From Lingula anatina (lineage: Eukaryota; Brachiopoda; Lingulata; Lingulida; Lingulidae): 64,000 nt of DNA. Position numbers and translations under genes: made by a program. The stretch is taken from contig NW_019775547.1 of assembly GCF_001039355.2 (NCBI RefSeq), forward strand, positions 591,637 through 655,636, given 5' to 3'. Below the pieces are notes generated by a model, which was not told the origin of the DNA, searched no databases, and saw nothing but the letters and a program-made list of their open reading frames with translations. Shown one piece after another: positions 22,937 to 37,478 of the stretch (its first letter is position 1; each line of letters opens with the position of its first letter).

Positions 22937-23204
22937 AACTAGAAAAGCACTCAGATAGCGCAGACCTCCGCCAAGGCAGCAAAGTCTCCATCCAATGCTG
23001 TTTCACCCCTAAATTTTCGATATTTTTGATTATTGATTATTGATTAAATATTGTTCCTGATCACCACCAAAAACTTATCATCTGTTCCTTGGCCCACTTC
23101 TGACAGTTCCTGAAAATATAATCAAAGTCCATAACTTTTTGAGTTATGTTGATGACAGACAAACAAACAAACGGGTGAAAACATAACCTTCTTGGCGGAG
23201 GTAA
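22937..23204 (-). repeat. Dispersed repeat family A, copy 2
   Basis: It starts tagaaaagcactcagatagc with cagacctccgccaagg, and ends cttggcggaggtaa. The two ends are short inverted repeats (CCTCCGCCAAGG against CTTGGCGGAGG). Inside it holds a TTGATTATTGATTA stretch and a caaacaaacaaac tract. It runs in reverse orientation to the copy at 23793-24231. Confidence 0.65.
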
Positions 23205-23792
23205 TAATTAAACACATTCTTCACAAGTCGTGCATTAACTTTAACATTTAAAAGCATGTTACCAAACTATTTTGGAATGAGTAATATTCACCAGTTGTAA
23301 TAGGTTTGCATCTACTACACATTAATATATATGAGAACGAGTATTTCTTTTTACCTGAAAAACAAATGCCATCCACCATTGGCAAGAGAAAATGACAAGT
23401 ACCTGGCCGCAAAATATTATAAACCGGTTGCATAAAAATGGTTCCTGAAATTTATCAGAGTGACAATGTGCTTGTGTATAGGTTTAGATGCATGCAGTAA
23501 GATTGTTATTTTATTCCTAATTCCAGGTTGTGGCAAAGAGCATTTCAGGAGAACATGTTATCACTCAGTTCATGACAATGGAATGTTTGTGTGTTTATTT
23601 TGCAGAAGGTATAGTTAGGTCTTCTATTATGAGTAATTTAAGAGAAGTTTATACAGCCCAACCAGATATAAAATATGACCACCTTTATCCTTTGTGAAAC
23701 TGAACTACCCAGTGATGTGGATTCATTTTGCAAAGATTTTTAGTGCTAGCTGTATTATTTTAATGTAAATAGTGGCTGTTAGTTGGTAATTT

Positions 23793-24231
23793 TTACCTCT
23801 GTCAAGGAGGCTATGTTTTGCTTGCCATTAATGGGTTTGTTTGTTTATCTGGGGAGAGCATTACACAAAAAGTTATGGACAAGTTTTGATGAAATTTTCA
23901 GGAAAGGGCACAAATGGGCCAAGGAAGAAGTGATTAGATTTTGGCAATGATACATTGATTGATTAATAAATAAACTATGCAAAATTTTGATTAAATTTTT
24001 GAGATACATGTAGGTCAGAAATGGGCCAAGGAAGAAATTATTAGATTTTGGCAATGATTCATTAATTAATTAATTGATTAATTAACAAATCAGTTACTTT
24101 ATTTATTTTATGGATAAGTCACAAATGGACCAAGGAAGAGTGGTGATGAATAATAAATAAAGTAACAGTTGATTATGACTTAATTATTTGTCTTGACAGA
24201 GGTGGGGTGCACTCCCTGAGTGCTTTTCTAG
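23793..24231 (+). repeat. Dispersed repeat family A, copy 3, internally triplicated
   Basis: It starts acctctgtcaaggaggc and ends gacagaggtggggtgcactc with ctgagtgcttttcta. The inner unit (aatg.gccaaggaaga... followed by attagattttggcaatgat and a run of attaatt) occurs at about 23908, 24008 and 24125. The third copy is partial. Confidence 0.65.
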
Positions 24232-27200
24232 TTTTTTTTTTTTTTATGGAATTACCCTGTTTTAATTTGCAACCTACCTTTTCAATACGTTTATGACCAA
24301 TATTGGTCACTCTATTTTTGTTAGTAAAAGTAGTGTTTTTGACTTCTTTAAATCGGTCGATCTCCATATCTTGGTTTCAGAATTGTTGTGTACGGGAGTT
24401 TTCTGATCTTGAATCTACTACCCGTAGTACTATTTTAGATGACGCGCATATTCGTATTGTCAAAATGTATGTTTCGTCCTTTTGTATTATTGTTCAGTGG
24501 CATTTTTACGTGAACTGAAAATACATCAAATGTTTGTTACAGTACTATTTACTCAGCATAAGTAAACTGAAGAAATAATTGAAGTTCTAAAGAAATATTT
24601 ATGGCATGGTTTTCAGTAATGGACTACTTAGCTGGTTGATTAATACAATCAAATTTTGAGGACGACAGAATTCATCATTAAATGCATTCTCATTTGATTC
24701 TTGATTCAAAATTATGGTCCCATTAAGCACATGAAACAATTTTATTGTATATTCTTTATTTAATGAACTTAGTTTTATTGCATAAGCCCTACAACATGAC
24801 CCAACCGCTATTAAACACACTGTGATATTATTGGCCAAATTGGAAAATGTTAAGCTATATAGCATTCATATTGTCGAGGTCAGAAGTTTTAGCATCGTTA
24901 TATCATGGACTTGACGCTCTACTCGAATGCTGAGGATTTTATGCTTCTTGAGACAAGCTATAAAAGCTACCCAAGTGCCTTGTATTGTATTGTTCATAGT
25001 GATTGAAACGACCTTTCACACAGTTATTGTTTGTTCCACCTTTTGTTGATGTTTCTGTTCACGAACTGTTTGATATTTATAAGCTACATTATTCATTGAA
25101 GTTTTTGTTGATGTTTGGCCAATTGTAAACATATTTTATGGATCATAACACTTTGTTAAGGTCTTTACTTTATTCATAAGGAATACATAATATTTCTAAA
25201 TAGCAAATCTAAGAACGTGCTAAAGAAAAAAAATTGTTAGTGTAAGGGAATAAGAATTTTACACTGTTGTTTGGTTATCTACTGGAAGTAACAGACAGAC
25301 GACTTGCAATGAGATACCCCTTTTTTTATTCATCACCGTGTTTTTACTACGGTATATTTTAAATATGGATATTCTAAGGGATATTCTAATTACTTTAAGA
25401 GTTTCAGTCCGAAACTTATCCCGCCTCAATATAACAATCGAAAACATTCTCACACTGACGTTCGATTTAAAGTGACATTCTATTCGAAACCTCACACCCG
25501 ACGTCAATTCAATTTTTTTGTAGTTTGTGTAACCTTCGATCTCACAACTTTAAAATTAGAAAGAAATATTTGAACGCGCTTTGATAAACATCCCCTTTGA
25601 TAAAATGTGTATTGCAGTGAATAGGACACTAATTTTACTGCCACGGGGGTGACGTTAAAACTACACGGTCGTGGAAATTCAATGCTCGGTCTGTATTATT
25701 ATCTAGGACATTTTTTTAAAAAAAAGTTTGGATAATATTCAAAATGCAGCTTGTCGTGAAGAAAAAAAACTTTGAATAGTAAACACAATATCTCTGTTGG
25801 GCAGTTTGAATAATTTTCCTAAGATACTAAAGCTGGTGTTGATTGGTATAAAAAAAGGACGTACTACATGTACGTCGCATTTTTTTATCTCGCAACTAAT
25901 AATTAATCTTTTTAAAAAGATCATTGTTACACTACAAGGAAGGGCCAGCGAGAAAGCAGCGCGAAAGTCAAGTTTTCAATATTTTTACCATAAGCTGCTC
26001 CTAATAGGCGCAGATAAAGCTAACTTCACACAAAGTCAATTTACCCCGGGGCTTAGAAATTTCGGTTTCAACGTTTGCACTGGACTTAACAGCTTAGATG
26101 CACAAAAATGTATTGACATACGCCCAGGGCCACCTGCCCACTTTCCATAAGAAGTACGATCTGGGATCCAAAATAAATCTAAGTTTAAAAACGTAATGTA
26201 TATTTAAAACCACTAAATTCCAATAGCAATGTTAACTCTGTAGATTTCATTTTTAATGTTTTGTTTATTCTATAGCTGTTTAGGCATGCTATTCGATACC
26301 TTCCTCGTTTTCCATAACGTTGGTTTTAACCTTATCGCCGTTTACATCTAGAGACAGTATTTTAATGATAGACTATTAGTACTTCAGTCTACTTACTAAA
26401 TATATTCCATCTTTTAAAAATGAAACATTTGTTTATTTTAAATGATTAGTAAAAGAGTAGCCTTGATCCCCCCCCCCCCCCCTCCAATGAAAATAGTGAT
26501 GAGGTTGATTGACAAGTTATTATAACTTGAGCCTACTCGGGTGATTGCTTAACATGAAATGGAATATCCTTACAGTATCATTTTCCTCGGCGAGCAGTTG
26601 GATGGCCTTGTGCAAATGCCAATATGTGTGATTGATTGAGAGAGGAAATGACTAGAATGTAAACATCCATTCCTACAAGGGTTTTTCAAGTACCATTTTG
26701 GCACATTTATTGAGCATAAAACAAGAATTGAGCAAGCTTTACAAGCAAATAAGCGACTTCTAGACCGATATTATTTCACCCAATTTGTTTAGTACTTAGT
26801 AACGAAAGAAATGGGTATGAGAACGTAATTTTTCTAAATTAGAATTAAAAAAACTAAATTATTATTTGCACATTGATATGTTGCACATAAAAAAGTAAAA
26901 CGTAGCTGTTGATACAAGAATAATACTGATGCGACTCACAACAGGCCGTCTGTTAAACATTTTACACTCTCTTGAAAGTTTTGCCGTTGGCCATAGTTAA
27001 TGGCTGCAATTTCGAAAAACCCAAAGAACATTCCATTCAATTGCTCCATATTTCATAATTAAAAGGATCGAAAGGCAATAAAAGAAATTCAAACATTTTG
27101 TATTTCAACACTTGGCAGGTTCGTGCCACGTGTTCATGTGTCAAGGCCAGAAACGCGAATTGCCTCACGTTGGCATTTTGATACGACTTTCAGACTAAAA

Positions 27201-27530
27201 CACACACGTAGTTCATACCCTTACGACTGGAAAGATTGAAATTAATAATTACTTCACCTCGGTAGTAAACTTATGCTGATAATACTATATGAATTTGATA
27301 ACATTGGCACATCTCTTGGCAAGGATACTCCAAATCTAAATAAATGTCGCACTACATGCCCTCGTAGTTTAGTAAATGAATGATGTATGTAGGCTATCCC
27401 TAGTTGTTATCATCGCGAACTTATACACGGGGGAAATAAATAAAAATTTACTAAGTGTGCAACTATTAATAGATCTATACATAAATCTTCTTAAAACTCA
27501 TAATATGAATAGATTGTAAACGGTATAACA
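24232..27530. other. Stretch without recognised genes
   Basis: No ORF here has splice-site, domain or composition support. The longest (25797-26150, plus, 117 codons) shows no known motif. There is a poly-C tract near 26468-26482. It may hold the 3' UTR of the minus-strand gene at 27531 and regulatory sequence. Confidence 0.5.
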
Positions 27531-28739
27531 TTATGAATTTGCCTTAACATGATCTATCTGTTTAGGGACGTCCCAAAGTTGTGAAATGCACGGTGTTTCC
27601 AATTTCTGTAGCGCAATACCGTTGGCCATCTGCCACGCATAATATTTTTGGGCAGATGTTCGAGGAGAGTACGATTTCGTATTAGCACCTAATATTCCAG
27701 TTGATTTTGATGACCCGGAGCTTGCTCTAGAATCTGGATCAGACAGGGTTATCGTTTCCACTGAAGACCCCGAAGCCGAGCCCGCGGACCGGGTGGACGA
27801 GGCGGAGCTTTGTCTGTATGGGCTATGAATAATCCTCGGTAATAGTACACTGACCGAATCCGTGTCCGCAGTAGCATTAACTGCGTCTCCTAAACTACCA
27901 CCACATTGTTTTGAATCTAGAAAATTTCTTTCTTTATGTTTTGGTTGGTTACCATGTGAGCTGTCATGAAAACTGTTCCTTGACGTAGGGCTAGTCGTGT
28001 CAGCAAGCTGGGATGCTGACCTTAATGTTTTCTTCGCTTCTTTTACTAAATGGGGTATTTTCCCATTCTTGTTCTTCTCGAGAGATACGTGCTGTCTCTC
28101 CTTTTTGGGGTGAAGTAAGTTAACCTGTCGTCTTGCATTGTTTCCGGTACTAACTGGTCTAGATGCAGGATCTTTATTTTTCTTTTCCTTAAAAACGCTC
28201 GACCCGACGCGAAGTTGTGTGCCAAAGTCGTCCACGGTCAAATTTTTCAAAGTAGCAGTTTTTTTAGATTTTACTGGTGTTGACAACTGACCATGTTTAT
28301 TTGGTGTAGTTTCTTTACGTAGTGACCGTGTTGCTTGCTTTACGAGAGATTTTGAAAAGTTGCTATTTAATCCCGTTAAGCCTGAAAGTTGTGCATTAAC
28401 AGCTCGACTAACGTCATATTTTCCACTGTAAACTTCCAATCTCATCTGCTCCAATTCTAACTCTAGTTTCCCGGGATCACAAGGTTCCAATTCCTCTATC
28501 ATGGGAGAATCTTCCCGTGAGGGAATTTCTAGAATTTTTACCAAATGCTCCTCGTTTGTTGGAAAACTGACTCTCTTTTTCGATTTTGCACTTGAAGGTC
28601 CTCTTAAACTCGCTCCACTTGAGGGCCGACTCGGGTCCCTGTTGCCACTGTCCCCTGACTGCACGCTCTCCATGTCCTCCTCTGACCGTCTCTCGCCGTC
28701 ACCCACAGGGGAGAACAGGAGAACTTTGTCTCTGTCCAT
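27531..28739 (-). CDS. Ser/Lys-rich protein with an RVxF-type motif, unrecognised
   Basis: An uninterrupted 402-codon ORF, long for this AT-rich sequence. GC and codon use in the 5' half differ from the surrounding DNA, and the ATG has a good context (gagaaATGG). Residues 52-59 read KSKKRVSF, a match to the RVxF docking motif of protein phosphatase 1 regulators, set in basic sequence. Residues about 85-125 are Glu/Leu-rich and may be helical. The rest is Ser/Lys/Thr-rich and probably disordered. The C-terminus (residues about 366-392, YYAWQMANGIALQKLE then SQLWDVP) is the least biased part and may be a conserved motif. No membrane segment or signal peptide is seen. The frame stays open upstream to an acceptor-like site at 28849-28851 (TTGTTAACAG), so an upstream exon and longer N-terminus are possible. 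I do not recognise the family. Confidence 0.65.
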   Translation of the reverse strand: MDRDKVLLFSPVGDGERRSEEDMESVQSGDSGNRDPSRPSSGASLRGPSSAKSKKRVSFPTNEEHLVKILEIPSREDSPMIEELEPCDPGKLELELEQMRLEVYSGKYDVSRAVNAQLSGLTGLNSNFSKSLVKQATRSLRKETTPNKHGQLSTPVKSKKTATLKNLTVDDFGTQLRVGSSVFKEKKNKDPASRPVSTGNNARRQVNLLHPKKERQHVSLEKNKNGKIPHLVKEAKKTLRSASQLADTTSPTSRNSFHDSSHGNQPKHKERNFLDSKQCGGSLGDAVNATADTDSVSVLLPRIIHSPYRQSSASSTRSAGSASGSSVETITLSDPDSRASSGSSKSTGILGANTKSYSPRTSAQKYYAWQMANGIALQKLETPCISQLWDVPKQIDHVKANS

Positions 28740-29473
28740 TTCTCCCTCGTCGTTTCTTTCTATCGTTCGTATTTCACATGATTCCCTCGAGGAAGAGAGG
28801 CCCGGCTGACCGCCCTTTGCGCAGGTCAGGCCAGTATTGATCGACCATCTGTTAACAAAAACTTAAATACACAACCTTCTCCCTTCCAGTTCCGCCATTT
28901 TCTGCTAAGTGTCTGACGTAGAAACTGGCTGCTCTTTGGAAGGTGCTTAGAGGGTCGGTTGTCAGCCACCCTTTCAAATGCAAACACACAACAGCCTGTT
29001 AAATAGAACGGTAGTTTTCGTAAAATTCAACTCGACTACTCAAGTGTGTAATCACGATATTGGATCTCCCCGTCTAAGGGGTTTTTCTACAACAACTTAT
29101 GTAAACACAAAGAAAGCACAGAATGCTATTCCTAACAGCTTTATGCCCTGGATAAATAATAAACAATAGATTTTGAACAATTATGCGGCTTTGTAGTTTG
29201 AACCAGCCGCCTGGTGCCGTTGAACAGTGTAGGCTCCAATCATTTATTTCTAAAACACAAATATGATGAAGTAAAAGTAAACATTAAACGAGCTCTGTGA
29301 AATATATGGCTGCGTTCTAGGATACACTACAATACTTAATTATAAGTTACGGTGACCGGTCACTAAGAAACTTCATTTAGTGTACGGAATAGATCGTTTC
29401 TGAATTCGATTTTAGACTATTGCGACAGATCTACCTAGCTCCTCCAAACACAATCTCCATTAATATGCACTTT

Positions 29474-29505
29474 GGGTGGGTGGGTGGGTGGGTGGGGGGG
29501 GGGGG
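29474..29505. repeat. (GGGT)n followed by a G run
   Basis: Five or more GGGT units then about 12 G. This could form a G-quadruplex on the plus strand. It lies upstream of the RVxF-motif gene. Confidence 0.85.
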
Positions 29506-29969
29506 TCACTTCGCCAATACAGTTTCTTCCACGCATGTTTATGTTCATTGGGTAGAAATTCATTAACGTAATTTGATAAAATTAAATATCACTGGCGTTT
29601 TATCTTACTTCGAAAGAAGTGTTTTCGAGGCTGCATTTTGGCCAGCAACAATGTTTTAGCGAAAGCAGTCGACGTCCATTTGTTTGCTGGATCCTTTCAT
29701 ATATAAAAAGTTAAATTATTTTTAATTTCTTTTAACATTTTATCAATAGAAGTGCGATTTGAAAATATTTATGACTCGATCATGACGTTAACAAATGTTT
29801 GTCTCGCTGTCGCAATCTGAGAATATTAAGGTCTATGATGAAAACCTCATCGTGATGAAAACTAAGAAGTCCAGTGAATCTTTTTGCATCCAATTTAACA
29901 AGTTAGGTAAAATTTTAATGCACTGCGTACACGTAAATTTTATAAAATTAAGGCAGGATGGCATTATAA

Positions 29970-30900
29970 TTACAAAGAATTGTCGCTTGTAGCGCTAATT
30001 GTGTAAACTATAAACATAGCAAACAGAGGATCTTAAATCCTTTATGTGGTCATAACGTCTGTTACGTCGAAGCGTCATGTTATTGTAATGGCTATGAAAT
30101 CTTTTTATCTGCTATTCTTCTCTTTTCTATGCAACAATGTGACGATCCATATAACATTCGTTGAACGTTGAAATTGTTAATGATTATAGGCCCCTATGAG
30201 TAAAGCTAGTCAAAGCTTCTTATTATGTCCAAGTCAACATGAAGAATCAGGCTTATTTTTCACCATAGAAAACGTACAGTTGATAACTTTTGAAATTGAG
30301 AAAATTTGTCTAGAATTTCAATCTATACACATTTCGCATCTCAAGAATCTAGTGATTTTCTTAACTTTGCAAAAATTATATATACAATATGTGTCGCTTG
30401 CAGTACTTGTGTGATTTTTTTCACAGCATAGTCTAAAATCTTAATCATTCGCCTTTCGTCGCTTTTCTATGCAACAATTTGACGATATATTTTACATTCG
30501 TTGATTTTCTGTAGTTGCTTTGCATCAACAAAATGTTTCAAAATTTTACATTTCGCCTCTCAACAAATAAAGCTTTATTTTTTTACCTTTGCAGAATAAT
30601 AGTTTGTCGCATGCAGCGCCTGTTGTGTAAAATCTATTCCCACTATATTTGACACTCCATACAACTCACTCTTCCTCGTAACATAGTGAATAACTACCCT
30701 CTACCAGGGCCACAGATTGATTTTTTACTAGCTATTAAGAGATATGTCTCTGGTTAAATAGATGGCTAATCTCTGTACTGTCGCCTAAGCAAAAATGTCC
30801 ACAGAATAAAAACTGTAGCCCTGGTAGAGGGTAGTGAATTATAGTATTCCTCTATGCGGTCATGCCGTCGATTAGGTCAGAGCGCCACGTCTCTGGTGGC
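29970..30900. repeat. Degenerate tandem repeat region
   Basis: Blocks recur in order. tgtcgc.tg.ag.gc...ttgtgta is at about 29981, 30392 and 30605. tctatgcaacaat.tgacgat...cattcgttga is at about 30126 and 30466. A block tatg.ggtcat..cgtc.....gtc.gagcg.ca is at about 30043 and 30853. Period is irregular (about 210-410 bp) and similarity is partial, so this is an old local duplication. Confidence 0.5.
30690..30838. mobile_element. MITE-like inverted-repeat element
   Basis: The ends actaccctctaccagggc.acag (left) and ctgtagccctggtagagggtagt (right) are near-perfect inverted repeats of about 24 bp around a 100-bp centre. No coding content is seen. Confidence 0.65.
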
Positions 30901-31245
30901 ATAACGCCGCAAAAGTCAAAGATAAGAGGCGCTATTGGGACATGAACGAAATACGTCACATGAAACAAATCGCCTAACGTACTATAAGTAAAAGTGCTAA
31001 AGTACTATATTTTTTAACCGAAATGAACTGCAAGGGGCAACAAAAATGAAGTCACTTTTGGCAATCAGTGTAATTTTTTCTTCGTTGTAGTTACGTTCCC
31101 TGTATTAAAAGAACCAAAAGACAACCAATGATAACAAAGAGGTTTCATGTAATAAAAACTTTTTAATTATCTACAAATGTCTATCATTCCAACTACAGAC
31201 GAGATAGTACCCTCTGTCAAGTATCTTATGTATATCTTTACAACT

Positions 31246-31251
31246 TTTATT
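31246..31251 (-). terminator. MAGOH poly(A) signal
   Basis: AATAAA on the minus strand about 355 bp after the MAGOH stop. Confidence 0.55.
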
Positions 31252-31604
31252 GAAAGACGACATAAATTGTAAATGGACAGTAGTGACAAAGAAAAGGTAG
31301 CATCTATAATTCTTCACTAAACATTAGAAACTCAGTTGTTCGTGAACAGGTAAAGCTCGGTAGGTATCTTCGGGAATGGAAATAAGAACGACACCCTGAA
31401 TGTTTGGATAAATTCTTGCACTTGTCAACGTTTTGAAACAATGACATTCTGTTTTAAGTTTTCTGCAACTTTCTTCTTCTAATGACAATGTTCATCATAA
31501 TATTTTTCTATTTCCTTTGCAATGTCTTAAAAAAGTGAAAAGAATGCAAATATACAATGTATTTTCTTTTATAGTCTTTTTACAGTTCACCATTTTTGTG
31601 AGGT

Positions 31605-34020
<2,416 letters not shown>

Positions 34021-34320
34021 TTTGTCTATATAAAGCTATAGGGTTATAAAGGTATATATTCGAATTTTATTTGTTCCCTCATTCTATAACAAAAATGTTA
34101 ATTTTAAGAACAATAAAATCAGACTATTTTTATAAGGTTTATTGAAGTAAATAAGTAGCCAAATAAGATGCAGTAAAATGTTAGTTGTTTGTAAATAATA
34201 ATGAGAACTTAACTTGGTATGCAAAGTTAACTCTGTTAGCAAGATGTCTGCGCCCAAACAAAACAACGTGGTGGTGTCCAGTTGACGTTTATTAATTTTA
34301 TAACTTTCACGTAAATTGTG
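34021..34320. promoter_or_regulatory. Divergent promoter region of MAGOH and WDR83
   Basis: 300 bp between opposed start codons must hold both 5' UTRs and the promoter(s). No TATA box sits at a convincing position for either gene. Confidence 0.6.
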
Positions 34321-37214
34321 ATGGGTGATGATAGCAAAGCTGTCGTTGAGCGCCTTGTCGGCACTATAGACTGCAAGCAAGGGGCTGTAAGAGCTGTCAG
34401 ATTTAATGGTAACACTGTAATAAAACCCTATTATTCATTCAGCCACCAAGAAGTGAGAGTTTGTAACTGTCATTGATATTATTCAACATTATTTATAATA
34501 TTGCCATTTTAGTATTTTGTTTCGTGGCACCGAAAGTGATGGATATGTGGGTATTTGTAAAAGATGCACGTCATGACATAGATAAGACATTTCTTAAATT
34601 ATTAATAATATATGATTTATCTGAAAAATAATCAGTACATGTACCTGTACTAGTACTAACTTACATTTTAAGTTGTACAATTAATGATTATTTATTCACA
34701 TTAACAAGAATACTTCTTTCAGTTGATGGAAACTATTGTCTGACATGTGGGAGTGATAAATCGATCAAATTATGGAATCCACACAAAAAGGCACTGATTA
34801 AGGTTTGAATCTTAATTTATACCAGTACTTCATAATAATTTTAATTAGGCTGAATAATTTGAGTGAAAAAAGTGCTATAAAGGAGTATGATTTCATCAGG
34901 TGAACATTTTGTCAGAGATCATCACTCAAACAATTTAAAGACTAATGTTTATTAGCTAGATTATCTTTATGCATTATGTACTAGTACAGTTATACCTTTG
35001 CAATCCATTCTTAATGTATAAATCCAGTTGACAATACCTCACAATTCATCTAGGTGTATAGTGGCCATGGATATGAAGTACTTGATGCTCAAGCCTCCTG
35101 TGACAGCAGTCAGATGTGCTCCTGTGGTACAGACAAGGCTGTCTATCTCTGGGATGTTGCCAGGGGGGTCACAGTCAGAAAGTACAGGGGACATCCAGGC
35201 ATGTGAAATTCAAATTTCATCACACAGGTTCATGGCTTTTGTAGATTCTGTTTTACTGATGCTTATGTGGGACAGTTGAGTACACAAAGTTTTTTAAAAG
35301 GACTGGCATTAGTTATATTTTGCAGTGTTTAACATCTGTGAATTACTATTTGAACTTATATTTTGCTGCAAACTTCGAACAATATCAAACGTACACTCAG
35401 AAGTTATTAAGTATATCGAGTATATTTTTTACTCCAGTTATGCCCCCGATTCATATATTTGTAAAAATATTATGCATGATTTATATTCTAGGGAGTGTAA
35501 ACTGTGTTCGTTTCAATGAAGAATCTACAGTTATAATGTCTGGGTCGATTGATGGTACAGTCAGGATTTGGGATTGCAAGAGTAGGAAAATGGAACCCAT
35601 CCAGGTAAGAATATTGTATTAAATAATTGTACTTTATTCAATCACCATTAAATTTCCCATCCGTACTGTAAGATATAATGTTACCTGTTCTGTTTGAACA
35701 TTTGAATATTGGTTGTATTATTATGTAATTATGGTAAGCAGGGGCGGATTTAGGGCGTCTTCTGGGTCTTCAGGAAGACGGTCAGATTTTCAAGTTTACA
35801 TTGACGGGTATCTAATTTTTTCTGTCGGAAGACGGTCAAAAATGGAGGATGGATCAACAAAGATAATTTGGAAGACTGTCAGAAAATAACTCTGGATCCA
35901 CCCCTGGTAAGAATGAGTCATTTATTCCTTCTTGTTCAGATTTTAGATGAAGCCAAAGATAGTGTGACATCTGTTGCAGTATCAGATCATGAGATTCTCA
36001 CAGGCTCCGCTGATGGAAGAGTAAGAAGATATGACCTGAGAATGGGGGACATGCATTCAGATTTTATAGGACGTAAATAACCTATTTTATGTATACATAA
36101 GTAAAACATCACAGTGACAAATGAAGCACCTTTTTACCTTTTAATACTATGTAGCTTTTCTGGTAAATCTAAGTAATGGCTCTACTGTAACAGTAGATTT
36201 GTCATAAAAATTGCCACATTATGGTATAACCGAGATCAAAATGTATCTTGGAGCAAATGTAATGGGAAAGCTTTTTCTTTTGATATTAGCTAAAATTGGT
36301 GTGAACTCAATTTTTTTGTTTCCAAGGTGACTGAGCTATGCAGAATCTTCCCCTTTTAACATATTATTTACACTGGCAACCTACATGTAGCATCTGAGAA
36401 TACTTCTTTTATTAAATTTTATTTTTATTTGACCTGACTGGGGGTACCCTGGAGGTGACACGTACTGGGTACTTGCACTGCACATGATCCTTAAGTGTTA
36501 TAATTTTTTCAACTTTTCAGAGACTGTAACATGTGTGAACTTTTCAAGGGATGGCCAGTGCACTTTGAGCAGTTCCCTTGATAATACACTAAGACTGCTG
36601 GACAAAGCCACAGGGGAGCTCCTTAATGAGTAAGGCTCAAGTTTTTTACTGTATTTTCAAAAATAGATTAGTTAGTGGAATTTAAAGACTCTTCCAAAAG
36701 TAAGCATGTAATATTTTTTAAAAAGCAGTGGCAATTATTTTGCACTTTATATGGTTTTATTTTAACAGGTATGTTGGTCACAAGAACGTGCAATATAAAA
36801 TTGACAGCTGTCTCAGTAGCAGTGACACACACATTTTGAGTGGATCTGAAGATGGAAAAGTGTATGTCTGGGACTTAGTTGAGGTTTGTCAATATACCAT
36901 ACTTAGAACATACTATAAGTATACACATACATGCAGCTACCCTGGATAGACTTACTGACGGTGCCGTATGAAATGAAGAGAAGGAAGAAGGTTATTTGTT
37001 ATGTAAAGGTTGCTTCGAATGAACTCCCTTCAGTTTTTCTCAAGTTTCATATGTTATATTTCAGGGCAAACTGTTAAAAACCTTGGACCATGGAACAAAA
37101 ACAGTCCATTCCTTATCCTATCATCCATCAGAATCCTGTCTATTGACAGCCATGGAAGGCAAGGTGTATGTTTGGAAATCAAAGTATGGACAAATTATTG
37201 ACCCAGGAGACTAA
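34321..37214 (+). CDS. WDR83: WD repeat domain 83 (MORG1)
   Basis: Eight coding exons: 34321-34408, 34723-34802, 35054-35198, 35492-35604, 35940-36072, 36521-36629, 36769-36883 and 37065-37214. They give 310 residues against 315 in human. It is a seven-bladed WD40 propeller, known as a scaffold for MAPK signalling and as a partner in HIF prolyl-hydroxylase regulation and pre-mRNA splicing. Matching blocks are GAVRAVRFNVDGNYCLTCGS, SGHGYEVLDA, FNEESTVIMSGSIDGTVRIW, VSDHEILTGSADGRVRRYDL, FSRDGQCTL and DKATGELLNE. The N-terminus is shorter than in human. Exon 3 ends either at a GC donor (35198, acceptor 35491) or at a weak GT donor (35202, acceptor 35495). Both keep the frame and length. A MITE ends 33 bp before the exon 5 acceptor. 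Identification is certain. Confidence 0.97.
35739..35906. mobile_element. 168-bp hAT-like MITE in WDR83 intron 4
   Basis: The ends caggggcggatttag and ctggatccacccctg are inverted repeats, flanked by GTAAG on both sides (35734-35738, 35907-35911), a 5-bp target duplication. Inside, ggaagacggtca recurs. Confidence 0.8.
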
Positions 37215-37301
37215 GAATGGTAGTGCTGTCCAGAGTTCAGGATCATATTTTGATGACTATTCTCCAAATATCTTATGTATGGGAAGAAGTCAGTTGTATT
37301 G

Positions 37302-37478
37302 CAGGCCCGTAGCCAGCAATCTCAGAGTGGGGATTCGTTTTCTGAAAAAGTGGACCTTTTAACGTAAAATCCTCAAGTACATAGATCAAATTTTACCCAG
37401 AGTGGACCTTTTCCCAGCAAAAAGGGTGGTTCTTTCTAAACCCCCCCCCCCCCCTGAACACTCCTGGGTACGGGCCTG
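37302..37478. mobile_element. 177-bp hAT-like MITE in the WDR83 3' UTR
   Basis: The ends caggcccgtagccag and ctgggtacgggcctg are inverted repeats, flanked by TATTG (37297-37301, 37479-37483). It contains a run of 14 or more C. If WDR83 ends at the signal at 37898, the element is transcribed in its 3' UTR. Confidence 0.8.

Noticed and set aside
25797-26150. 117-codon plus-strand ORF
   Set aside because: No known motif, no splice-site support, and composition matching the surrounding non-coding DNA.
28501-28840. Plus-strand ORFs of 84-102 codons
   Set aside because: Antisense shadows of the RVSF-motif ORF.
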